DNA of 58,761 nucleotides from an uncultured Nitrosomonadales bacterium (GTDB taxonomy: Bacteria > Pseudomonadota > Gammaproteobacteria > Burkholderiales > Gallionellaceae), in the NCBI GenBank assembly GCA_903892645.1, contig CAITJF010000130.1, forward strand, positions 1-58,761, read 5' to 3'. Within the stretch, counting starts at the first letter, position 1. Each line of letters opens with the position of its first letter. Both the position numbers and the translations under genes were made by a program. Below, piece after piece: positions 22,087 through 30,155 of this stretch. The notes under the pieces were generated by a model. The model saw only the letters and a program-made list of their open reading frames with translations. It searched no databases and was not told the origin of the DNA.

Positions 22087-23718
22087 ATGCCTTCCTGGTT
22101 CAAAATACTGGACGACAAGCCGGACCATCCCATGTACGACGTGGCGGAAGCCAGGAAGCTTCTCGCCGACCTGCCGAAGGACAACCCCTTCAAGGCACTG
22201 GATGACATCACCTCCTGGCTGACTTCAGTCAAGGACACGCCCGGCTTCCGCCTCGAGCGCCGCATTGGCGTCATTATGCTGCTGGATGAAACCGGCCAGC
22301 CGCTCCATGCGGAATTGCTGCGGCAATATCTGGCTGCGCCCCATTTGCAGGATTTCCAAGGTATGCACCTGTGGCAGGGCATGCATGGTTTTATGCGAGC
22401 GCTGGCCGAAGCTTATGCCGCATGCGTTCATGAATACCAGCAGGCAGAAAAAAAACCGTTGGGCCTCAAGGAACAGATGCCGATCATCTGCGTCAGATTG
22501 CTGCGTGCTGTCGCCGAGCAGATGAAGCTGGAGCTGATGCGCTATCTGGATGTGGAACAGGTTGTCTGGGATCAGTTGTATACACATTACAGTTTTGCCG
22601 AGATCAGCCAGTTTGCCGACACCATGATCCACGCCTACCCTGGGCACATCATCCACACCAACCCGCAAAGGGAGCTGCTGCGGGCGATAATGTTATATGT
22701 TTCCTCACCCGCGACTTTGGCGCCAAATCAGATCGAAGTGAGTTACCGCATTTCCGCGCGCCTGGTAAGCCTTTTCGATTTCAAGGAAATGCCCGATGCT
22801 GATTGCCCATATTTTCTTGACCTCTCCAAGCCATGTGCCCCAAGTCATGCGGATGACAAGCTCCAGGCAACTCCTGCCATGCGCTTCTTCGGGGCAGTCA
22901 GGGCGGTTCCCAAGGTGGGGGAAATAACCCATCAGAACGAACGGGGCATGATCAATGAGGAACGCCGCTTCGGCAACGAATTCACCCCGGATGGCAAGCT
23001 TACCGTACTCAAACATCTGCAACTGTATTGGGGCAAGGAGCATCCGCACCGGCATCAGGAGCGGAAAGGTATTAGCACCGCCATCGAAGTGGTGCATGGC
23101 TTCAAGGTCATCAGCCAACTGGTCACACGCATCGAGCTGGACCAGATGGTTAACCTTTCCGAAGAAGACACGGCCATGCTAAAAGAGCGCTCCAAAATCG
23201 GCATTGTCGATGAGACAATCGATTACACCACGGAAACCTGGGATATCCTGGATGTGAGCATCGGCGGGATTGGAGGAGTGCTTCCAAGGGCCGCTGGCGC
23301 CTGGGCCAAAATCGGAGCCCTATGCGGCCTCAAGGCTCAGAACAGCAACTTGTGGTGGGTCGGCATGATCCGGCGCATGCACACCGATCACCAAAACAAG
23401 GTGCACGTGGGGATTGAAATTCTCGCCAAGAGACCTTTGTCGGTGTGGCTGCGTTCCCTCGGCAAGGGCGCTGAGCGAGTGTCCAACTGGGAAACCAGCT
23501 CAGGATCTTTTGCTTATGATTACCTGCCGGTCATTCTGTTGCCGGACGCCCATAACTCCTATGTGAACGCCACCATGCTGATGGAATCCGGCAGTTATGT
23601 GCCGGGTTGCATACATGAAGCAATGATGGGGGAAAAAAGCCGCAACATGGAACTCACCGGCCTGCTGGCGGAGGGCGACGATTATGAACAGGCGAGCTTC
23701 CGGTGGCTGGTGGCCTGA
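22087..23718 (+). CDS. Conserved protein with PilZ-like C-terminal domain
   Basis: A 543-residue soluble protein. The N-terminal 330 residues are helical and resemble no family I can name. From about residue 350 there is a PilZ-like pattern: a DVSIGGIGG turn (the DxSxxG half of the c-di-GMP site) followed by beta-rich GALCGLK...WWVGMIRRM...KVHVGIEIL. The usual RxxxR is not clear; KERSK just before it could be a degenerate form, so c-di-GMP binding is unproven. No good ribosome-binding site precedes the ATG at 22087. It stands alone after the RsmB-like gene. Confidence 0.6.
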   Translation: MPSWFKILDDKPDHPMYDVAEARKLLADLPKDNPFKALDDITSWLTSVKDTPGFRLERRIGVIMLLDETGQPLHAELLRQYLAAPHLQDFQGMHLWQGMHGFMRALAEAYAACVHEYQQAEKKPLGLKEQMPIICVRLLRAVAEQMKLELMRYLDVEQVVWDQLYTHYSFAEISQFADTMIHAYPGHIIHTNPQRELLRAIMLYVSSPATLAPNQIEVSYRISARLVSLFDFKEMPDADCPYFLDLSKPCAPSHADDKLQATPAMRFFGAVRAVPKVGEITHQNERGMINEERRFGNEFTPDGKLTVLKHLQLYWGKEHPHRHQERKGISTAIEVVHGFKVISQLVTRIELDQMVNLSEEDTAMLKERSKIGIVDETIDYTTETWDILDVSIGGIGGVLPRAAGAWAKIGALCGLKAQNSNLWWVGMIRRMHTDHQNKVHVGIEILAKRPLSVWLRSLGKGAERVSNWETSSGSFAYDYLPVILLPDAHNSYVNATMLMESGSYVPGCIHEAMMGEKSRNMELTGLLAEGDDYEQASFRWLVA

Positions 23719-24024
23719 CAACCTCTCCCAGGATCATGTGCTCAGTTGTATTAATCCAGGCTTGATCTGACAGAAAGTATCTGACCCAACTGAATCTTCC
23801 CCCAATAAAATTGACACCTGATTGTGCCAACTGATTTTCATCGTATAGGCGAACCAGAGGTTTTACAACGAACGATCAGACAAAATGGAGCCCCCTATAT
23901 CCTTCGAAATACAACTTGCCTAAGAGACTTAAATTATTTTTAGCACCCTGGAAAAAGAGTTTTTCAACAGATATAGACACAAACCGGACGACGTCCAACC
24001 TCCCGAAGGCTGGCATTTATAAAC
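23719..24024. other. Gene-free segment
   Basis: No coding frame or RNA gene is supported. One feature is TTGATCTGACA at 23762-23772, which recurs as its reverse complement at 24547-24557 on the other side of the HU gene. It could be a leftover of terminal repeats or chance. The rest is A/T-rich. Confidence 0.35.
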
Positions 24025-24052
24025 GCAACCACCAAGATGCCCTGGTGGTTGC
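24025..24052 (-). terminator. Rho-independent terminator of the HU gene
   Basis: GCAACCACCA (24025-24034) and TGGTGGTTGC (24043-24052) form a perfect 10-bp stem with an 8-base loop. Read on the minus strand the stem lies 11 bases after the HU stop and is followed by GTTTATAAAT. Confidence 0.75.
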
Positions 24053-24063
24053 TATTGGAACAA

Positions 24064-24348
24064 TTATTTCTTGCCGCCATTTACAGCTGTCTTGAGAGTA
24101 GCGCCAGCCTTGAATGCTGGAGCCTTGGATGCTTTGATCTTCAGTTCTGCTCCAGTCTGAGGATTGCGACCGGTGCGCGCTGCACGCTTGCGTACTTCAA
24201 AAGTACCGAAGCCAACCAATGCAACGTTGTCACCCTTCTTTAGTGTGGCAGTGATGATGTCAATCAGTGCTGCAATGTTGCGGTCAGCGTCAGCCTTGGT
24301 GCTGCCTGTCTTTGTTGCCAGTGCGTCGATCAGTTCTTTGCGGTTCAT
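24064..24348 (-). CDS. hup: DNA-binding protein HU
   Basis: A 94-residue histone-like protein that bends and compacts DNA as a dimer. MNRKELIDALATKTGSTKADAD begins the helical dimerisation part, and the beta-arm signature is GFGTFEVRKRAARTGRNPQTG. The more basic N-terminal MN-KELI and the lack of the IHF-specific arm sequence favour HU over IHF. The 5' leader has the palindrome ACTGCA-CTA-TGCAGT at 24373-24387. A strong hairpin terminator follows the gene. Confidence 0.95.
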   Translation of the reverse strand: MNRKELIDALATKTGSTKADADRNIAALIDIITATLKKGDNVALVGFGTFEVRKRAARTGRNPQTGAELKIKASKAPAFKAGATLKTAVNGGKK

Positions 24349-24632
24349 GTGATTTATCCCCTGTAGATGGTTACTGCACTATGCAGTGGTTGAAGTTTAG
24401 CATTAAATATAGTAACTAGCCCTGTCCTCATATCCCCCGTATGACGCTGCCCAGCACACCTACCATTGTTTCCAGCCTTTAGTTACCAGTTCGGCTTGCT
24501 GGTTGTTGGGCTTGCCGCTTTAAGATGCTGATGACCTGACAGGTAGTGTCAGATCAAATCGCAACTACTACGCATAATGGAGAAAATATTTTTCTGAGAC
24601 AGTAACTTTAAGGGTCGCTTGGATGTTTGCCC
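24349..24632. other. Upstream region of HU gene
   Basis: Holds the HU leader and promoter area on the minus strand (A/T-rich around 24400-24416) and two short inverted repeats: ACTGCA/TGCAGT at 24373-24387 and CTGACA/TGTCAG at 24536-24552. No coding frame is supported. Confidence 0.4.
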
Positions 24633-25055
24633 TCAATTTGCCTTTGCGTCAGCCCTCAAAATTTCACACAAAGGGCTGTTCTTGGGATTCAGTGCGCTGC
24701 GTACGACGGCGTCGAATAGCGCCTGTATTTCTTCGAAGCTGAAACAGGAAAGCAGGCGATTAGCCACATCATGTTGCAAAGGCACCATGCAGGTTTGCCC
24801 ATCCGGCAGAACAAGTTGAAATCCGGCCAGCCGCTTGAGCCCGCCTTCAGACTGGGACATAAGGTCAGATTGCGTTTCCTGTAATTCGTCATAGTGCGCT
24901 TCCAACGATTCCACTAGGTCATCAGCCAAATCCTCCGGCACCGCGACAACCCATCCCATATTGTCATCCTGCAAATCACACGCCACGCCCAAGCCCTTGG
25001 CGTGTTCCACAAACCTGTCGCGCAGGCTGGCGTCAAAGAAAATATATTCCATCAT
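24633..25055 (-). CDS. Conserved protein of unknown function
   Basis: A 140-residue, acidic, soluble product starting MMEYIFFDASLRDRFVEHAK. The first 60 residues have a small alpha/beta (ACT-like) feel, with two short strands and amphipathic helices, but I cannot assign a family. AGGA lies 9 bases before the first ATG of the MM pair at 25055, which is why I do not use the earlier GTG/ATG options. It follows the YkgJ-like gene by 44 bases on the same strand, so the two probably form an operon. Confidence 0.6.
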   Translation of the reverse strand: MMEYIFFDASLRDRFVEHAKGLGVACDLQDDNMGWVVAVPEDLADDLVESLEAHYDELQETQSDLMSQSEGGLKRLAGFQLVLPDGQTCMVPLQHDVANRLLSCFSFEEIQALFDAVVRSALNPKNSPLCEILRADAKAN

Positions 25056-25099
25056 GGCGTTAGTTCCTGTTGGTTGTGGCTCTTGCAAAACACCTTGGC

Positions 25100-26005
25100 T
25101 CAGTCATCCGGGTTTCCGTACATGCTGTCCTGTTCAGCCGCACACTTTTCTCTGGCCTCACGCTCGATCTGCTGTGCTTTTTCTTGAACACGTTCCTGGC
25201 GTTTTTCGGCGGCAGCCTTTTTTAAGGCAACACTGTTTTCGCCGAATAGCACCTGCCTGAGAAAGCGGAAGCCGAACAGCATCAGCGCGGTATCGTCGGC
25301 GAGAATTTCTTTGGTTTCATCTGCGGGCAGGTCATAGAGCTCGTTGAACCCCTCGCTGGTTACGAAGCTGCGGAAGGTGTCGAGGTCGTAGCAGACCATG
25401 AAATACAGTTGCAGGCTGCGTTTGGATGGCTTGCCCACGCTGGGGCCGGAGGATTTTTTCTTGAGTATCAGCTGCCGCCAGCCGCGTGCCAGTTCGTCGT
25501 ATTCTTCCAGCCCCTGCTCCTTGCGGTAAGCGTCTATGGTGATTTCCCTCGGCTCGTTGTGGCCCAGGCAATGCTCTTCTTTGACCAGCGCGTAGGATTG
25601 GGTGTCGGTATATTCGTCCTGCTTGCGCATCGACAGCAGCGCCACCGGGTAGTAGCGGCAGGCCGTCGGCCTGTCGTCATAGACGCTGCAACCTTCTGGC
25701 GTCATGAACTGGCAGGCCGTTCCGTTTTCCACCGGGCGCAGCTTCACTCCGGCGATGCCGTTCTGCTCCATCTCGTAGGGCAGGGTGTAGTGCAGCAGAA
25801 AATTGTTCGAGGTGATTCCCAGGCGTTGTTTCAGGCGCAGGATGTCGTAGGGGGTCAGCGAGATGTCGATGTTGCTGCAACAGGTATTCCAGCAGGCGAT
25901 GCCCTTGCGGCAGCGGAACTGTATCGGTTTGCTGCCGTCGCACATCTGCGGTATGACCGGGCTGCCGGAGAACGGTAGATCGGCTGCCATGTAGGTGTCG
26001 GTCAT
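25100..26005 (-). CDS. YkgJ-family cysteine-cluster protein
   Basis: A 301-residue cytoplasmic protein with the cysteine pattern of the YkgJ/CxxCxxCC family: CRKGIACWNTCCSNIDI near residues 32-48, then CQFMTPEGCSVYDDRPTACRYYP near 98-120. These cysteines are thought to bind Zn or an Fe-S cluster. The C-terminus ends in a long charged helix (AEKRQERVQEKAQQIERE). The function of the family is unknown. It lies directly downstream of aprA in the same direction, but a terminator separates them. Confidence 0.8.
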   Translation of the reverse strand: MTDTYMAADLPFSGSPVIPQMCDGSKPIQFRCRKGIACWNTCCSNIDISLTPYDILRLKQRLGITSNNFLLHYTLPYEMEQNGIAGVKLRPVENGTACQFMTPEGCSVYDDRPTACRYYPVALLSMRKQDEYTDTQSYALVKEEHCLGHNEPREITIDAYRKEQGLEEYDELARGWRQLILKKKSSGPSVGKPSKRSLQLYFMVCYDLDTFRSFVTSEGFNELYDLPADETKEILADDTALMLFGFRFLRQVLFGENSVALKKAAAEKRQERVQEKAQQIEREAREKCAAEQDSMYGNPDD

Positions 26006-26044
26006 CTAAATTCTCTTCGAGTATGTAGGGTAGGGTTGCAAAAG

Positions 26045-26068
26045 ACTGGGCACCTTGCGGTGCCCAGT
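26045..26068 (-). terminator. Rho-independent terminator after aprA
   Basis: ACTGGGCACC, loop of 4, GGTGCCCAGT: a perfect 10-bp stem. On the minus strand it lies 26 bases beyond the aprA stop and is followed by CTTTTGC. It should end the sat-aprBA transcript. Confidence 0.8.
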
Positions 26069-26094
26069 TATCTTACGCGATTTTCGCAGGTAGT

Positions 26095-28131
26095 TTAATG
26101 CGCGGCAGGTTTGAACAGCTTGGACTTGTCCACCAGGTCAACATGCTTGCGCTTGAAGCAAGTCCACTTGTGGGTGGTTTTGTCGTACACCGAATTCACG
26201 AAGCAGTGCCAGTTTTTTTCGTCCACAAAGTTTTTGTCGGTGCGGTAGTAGAAGCCCGGATAGCGGGATTCCTCGCGAAACTGGATGTGCTTCATATGCG
26301 CTTCCGCTGTCAAAATACGATGGTAGTTTTCCCATGCGCGCAGCAGCTCGTGCAGGTCTTTAGCGCGCATTTTGCCAGCGTCTTCCTTAAGCATCTCCAG
26401 CTTCTCTTCGGCCACCGCCAGCATCTTGTCGTTGGTGTTGTAGTAAGTTGCGACACCTGCCACGTACTCGTCCATGATCTTCTGCAGGCGCATTTGCAGC
26501 ATCTTGGGCGTGATGTAGTGCGGGTTGATGTCGATGGCGGTGGTGTAGTCCTTGTGCTCCAGGAAGTTGCGCACCGGTTTGTAGATTTCCTCGGCCAGCA
26601 CTTCAGGGGCAGTATCCAGTTCGACTTTCCAGTCCTTGTTGTCGAGTGCGTATTTGACCATCGCCTTCGAAGCCAAGCGGCCTTCGGTGTGCGAACCGGA
26701 AGAGAACTTGTGGCCAGAGGCGCCGACGCCGTCACCCGCAGTGAACAAGCCCTTGACCGTGGTCATGGAGCGGTAGCCCCAGTTCCAGCCCTTGGGCAGG
26801 TGCGCAGGAATCTTGCCCTTGTCTTCGTGTTCCTCATCCGTCGGTGCGCCGAGATCCTCTGGACCCGATACCCAGATGCCGCAGCAGCCGGAGTGCGAAC
26901 CAAGCAGGTAAGGTTCGGTCGGCATCAGCTCGGACATCTTTTTTTCCGGCTCGATGTTTTCACCGACCCAGATGCCGCACTGGCCGATGCACATATCGAG
27001 GAAATCTTCCCATGCTTCCGCTTCGAGGTGCTTCACTTCCTTCGGCGATAGGGTTTCCTTCAGCTTGGCCATGGCCGTGACGGTGTCCATGTAAATCGGG
27101 CCGTGGCCGTCTTTCATTTCCTTGAGCATCAGGTGATTGCGCAGGCAGGAGGCAGGCACGGCGGCCTGGCCGTAAGGCGGGTAGTCGTTCAGCATCTCCT
27201 TGTTCTTGACCATGTAGTCTTCACCGTAGGCATTCACAGCCTTGGCCTTGAACAGCAGGAACCATGCGCCGACCGGGCCGTAACCATCCTTGAAACGTGC
27301 CGGGACGAAACGGTTTTCCATCATGGTCATTTCCGCGCCGGCCTCGGCGGCCATGGCGTAGGTCGAGCCTGCATTCCACACAGGATACCAAGCCCGCCCG
27401 CTGCCTTCACCTACCGAACGGGGGCGGAACAGGTTCACGCAACCACCCGCCGCGAGCAGGACAGCCTTGGCTTTGTAGATGTGGATGGTGTTGTCGCGCA
27501 CCGAGAAGCCGACTGCACCGGCGATGCGGTTGGGGTCGTTCTTGTCGTTGACCAGCTTAACGATGAAAATGCGTTCTTCGATGCGGCTCAACCCCAAGGC
27601 CTTCTTGGCAGCTTCGGCAACAATCCACTTGTAGGACTCGCCGTTAATCATGATCTGCCATTTGCCGGAACGTACTGGTTTGCCGCCGTCCTTGAGTAAA
27701 GGCAGGCCTTCCTTGATCGATTGCGCACCGTCATGGCGCACACCTTCCGCATCGGTCTTCCAGATCGGCAGGCCCCATTCCTCGAACAGGTGCACCGAAT
27801 CGTCCACGTTGCGCCCCAGGTCATAAGCCAAGTCGTCGCGGGTGATACCCATCAGGTCGTTGGAGACCATGCGCGTGTAGTCAGCCGGATCCTGATCCGG
27901 GCCGATATAAGTGTTGATCGCTGACAGGCCCTGCGCGACCGCGCCAGAGCGATCCATCGCAGCCTTGTCCACCAGTTTGATTTTGAGTTCCATGCCGGTC
28001 TCGGCTTTGACCGCATCCGCCCAGCGCATGATTTCGTAGCCAGCACCGCAACAAGCCATGCCGCCGCCGATCAGGAGAATATCCAGCTCCTCCTGAACAA
28101 TTTTTGGATTACCGAAAGTTCCTTCAGACAT
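26095..28131 (-). CDS. aprA: Adenylylsulfate reductase alpha subunit (oxidative direction)
   Basis: FAD-containing catalytic subunit of APS reductase. In sulfur oxidisers it converts sulfite plus AMP to APS. The 678-residue product has the FAD dinucleotide motif LLIGGGMACCGAGYE near residue 19 and the conserved AVAQGLSAINTYIG loop. The start at 28131 (MSEGTFGNPK) follows GGAG by 8 bases. It is the last gene of sat-aprB-aprA. No aprM or qmoABC gene for the electron partner lies next to it. Confidence 0.95.
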   Translation of the reverse strand: MSEGTFGNPKIVQEELDILLIGGGMACCGAGYEIMRWADAVKAETGMELKIKLVDKAAMDRSGAVAQGLSAINTYIGPDQDPADYTRMVSNDLMGITRDDLAYDLGRNVDDSVHLFEEWGLPIWKTDAEGVRHDGAQSIKEGLPLLKDGGKPVRSGKWQIMINGESYKWIVAEAAKKALGLSRIEERIFIVKLVNDKNDPNRIAGAVGFSVRDNTIHIYKAKAVLLAAGGCVNLFRPRSVGEGSGRAWYPVWNAGSTYAMAAEAGAEMTMMENRFVPARFKDGYGPVGAWFLLFKAKAVNAYGEDYMVKNKEMLNDYPPYGQAAVPASCLRNHLMLKEMKDGHGPIYMDTVTAMAKLKETLSPKEVKHLEAEAWEDFLDMCIGQCGIWVGENIEPEKKMSELMPTEPYLLGSHSGCCGIWVSGPEDLGAPTDEEHEDKGKIPAHLPKGWNWGYRSMTTVKGLFTAGDGVGASGHKFSSGSHTEGRLASKAMVKYALDNKDWKVELDTAPEVLAEEIYKPVRNFLEHKDYTTAIDINPHYITPKMLQMRLQKIMDEYVAGVATYYNTNDKMLAVAEEKLEMLKEDAGKMRAKDLHELLRAWENYHRILTAEAHMKHIQFREESRYPGFYYRTDKNFVDEKNWHCFVNSVYDKTTHKWTCFKRKHVDLVDKSKLFKPAAH

Positions 28132-28167
28132 TTTGCGCACTCCAGTTCATTAGTTGATTGATCATCA

Positions 28168-28644
28168 TTATTTGCGGCGGATCAGCTCTTCCGGTTTGCC
28201 GGCGCGATAGCCGCCCATGACTTCCTTGGTGAATACACCGGGAGCGGTGAGTTCGGATACCTTGGGCATCGGCTTGCCACCGTACGGATTGATTGAACCT
28301 TCGGACGTGGTACGAATCGGGAATTTGAAGCGCTTCAGTGTGCCGTTACGGAACTTGATCGTCCACATGATCGAGTCGGAGCCGCGCATCGGCTGCACCG
28401 AGCCGCCCAGCGGCACGATGTCGGCGTAGTGGCGCACCTCGATCGCGCCCTGCGGGCAAATCTTGACGCAGGAATAACATTCCCAGCATTGCTCGGGTTC
28501 TTGATTGAAAGCTTTCATCGCGTGGCCGGTTTCGGAGCCGTCCTTGTCCAGCTTCATCAAGTCGTGCGGACAAATATACATGCAGGCAGTTTTATCCTGT
28601 CCCTTGCAGCCATCACATTTTTCGGTACGTACAAAAGTTGGCAT
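28168..28644 (-). CDS. aprB: Adenylylsulfate reductase beta subunit
   Basis: A 158-residue ferredoxin-like subunit that carries electrons from the AprA flavin. One [4Fe-4S] cluster is bound by Cys10/13/21/25 (the family's unusual C-x2-C-x7-C-x3-C) and the other by Cys53/56/59/63. The C-terminal tail that wraps around AprA is present. It lies 36 bases before aprA and about 100 after sat. Confidence 0.95.
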   Translation of the reverse strand: MPTFVRTEKCDGCKGQDKTACMYICPHDLMKLDKDGSETGHAMKAFNQEPEQCWECYSCVKICPQGAIEVRHYADIVPLGGSVQPMRGSDSIMWTIKFRNGTLKRFKFPIRTTSEGSINPYGGKPMPKVSELTAPGVFTKEVMGGYRAGKPEELIRRK

Positions 28645-28747
28645 TCGCTATACTCCTCTGAAAAAAACACAACAAAACAAATCACAACATAACTGTCCAC
28701 CCATTGCGTGGAAAACCTCAATTCAGCAGGCCGGAGGCCGCCAAGCT

Positions 28748-29935
28748 TTAACTTTTCTTTTCGCTTTTGCCGAGCCCCGTGTAATAAGAGCGCAATATTT
28801 TCAGCACTTCAGGCCGGCTGAATTCGGCGGGGATATCAGAGCCTTCCGAAAGCATCTCGCGTAGTCTGGTACCGGACACCAGCAGGCGATCGGCATCGCC
28901 GTGCGGACAGGTGCGCGCCGAAGCCATGCCGCCGCAACGATAGCACCAGAACGTCCAGTCGATTTTTAGCGGTTGCGTTTCCAGCGCATCTTCCGGAATC
29001 CTGTCAAAAATGTGATGCGCGTCGAACGGGCCGTAATAGCTGCCGACGCCTGCGTGGTCACGCCCCACGATCAGGTGCGAGCAGCCGTAATTCTGGCGAA
29101 ACAGCGCATGCAGCAGCGCTTCGCGCGGGCCTGCATAGCGCATGTCGAGCGGATAACCGGCCTGCGCCACGGTATGTTTGACGAAATAGTTTTCGGTCAG
29201 GGCGGCAATAGCCTGGGTGCGCACTTCGGCGGGAATGTCGCCCGGTTTAAGGTTGCCAAGCAGAGAGTGGATCAACACGCCATCGCACACCTCGATGGCA
29301 ATCTTGGCGAGGTATTCATGCGAACGGTGCATCGGGTTGCGCGTCTGAAATGCAGCGACCTTGCTCCAGCCCATGATCTCAAACAGTTCGCGCGTTTCGC
29401 GCGGTGTCATGAACAGTGCGCCGTATTTCCGGTCGAAACCGCCCATCGACAGTACCTTGACCGGGCCGGCAAGGTTGATGTCGCCCTGCGCCATCACCAT
29501 TTTTACGCCGGGATGGTTGATGTCGGCTGTCTGGAACACCGTTGCGCATTCGTGCGCCTTGTCGATGGTGTATTTTTCGGTGATGCGCATCGTCGCCAGA
29601 ATGCTGTCGTCGCTCGGGTCAAGCAAGGCAATTTCGCTGCCGGTATTGATGGAATCTGCGGTGAGGTAATCGGTGGAAAGGGTGATAGGGATAGGCCAAA
29701 ACAAGCCGTTTGTCATGCGCATGCCCGCACACACACCCTGCCAATCGGTAAACGACATGAAGCCGTCAAGTGGTGTAAAACCGCCGATGCCGAGCATCAC
29801 CAGATCACCCTTCTCGCGCGAACTGACTCTGACTTGCGGCAACGTCCGCGCCCGTTCCAGTTCGTCCGCAAGGACTCTCCCCTTGAGCAGCAAGGGATTG
29901 AGTTCGCCTCTACCGTGCGGTCTTACGAGTGCCAT
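28748..29935 (-). CDS. sat: ATP sulfurylase (dissimilatory type)
   Basis: Homomeric Sat that here would make ATP and sulfate from APS and pyrophosphate. The 395-residue product has the [11 protein letters not shown] motif (substrate-binding QxRNP and HxxH), [12 protein letters not shown], and a C-terminal zinc-type motif [16 protein letters not shown] seen in dissimilatory enzymes. The ATG at 29935 has GGGA 7 bases upstream and gives the usual start MALVRPHG. It heads the sat-aprBA operon, divergent from soeA. Confidence 0.95.
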   Translation of the reverse strand: MALVRPHGRGELNPLLLKGRVLADELERARTLPQVRVSSREKGDLVMLGIGGFTPLDGFMSFTDWQGVCAGMRMTNGLFWPIPITLSTDYLTADSINTGSEIALLDPSDDSILATMRITEKYTIDKAHECATVFQTADINHPGVKMVMAQGDINLAGPVKVLSMGGFDRKYGALFMTPRETRELFEIMGWSKVAAFQTRNPMHRSHEYLAKIAIEVCDGVLIHSLLGNLKPGDIPAEVRTQAIAALTENYFVKHTVAQAGYPLDMRYAGPREALLHALFRQNYGCSHLIVGRDHAGVGSYYGPFDAHHIFDRIPEDALETQPLKIDWTFWCYRCGGMASARTCPHGDADRLLVSGTRLREMLSEGSDIPAEFSRPEVLKILRSYYTGLGKSEKKS

Positions 29936-30008
29936 AATCTTATCCCTTTCATCAATTACTTGAACTGACTGCCCGATCATGCTAGAACTTTCGGCACCAA
30001 ACCACGAT

Positions 30009-30077
30009 ACCCCTTATGGGTTATGCCCTAATAGCTCATCACGGCTATGGATAGCGGGTCTATCAGCTGTGCATACT
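30009..30077 (+). promoter_or_regulatory. Candidate activator sites and -10 box upstream of soeA
   Basis: Site 1 is ACCCCTTATGGGTTAT (30009-30024), an ACCC/GGGT palindrome. Site 2 is TCATCACGGCTATGG (30036-30050), 24 bases further in phase. A -10-like CATACT starts at 30072, 21 bases after the ATGG. No good -35 is present. The same layout occurs upstream of tusA and dsrA. The element lies between the divergent sat and soeA genes, so it could control both. Confidence 0.55.
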
Positions 30078-30155
30078 GGCACACCATTTAAGAATGGCCG
30101 TTGTTTCGCCCAGAATGGCCGCGATTGAGCAAATCAACCATCAATAAGATATTTA

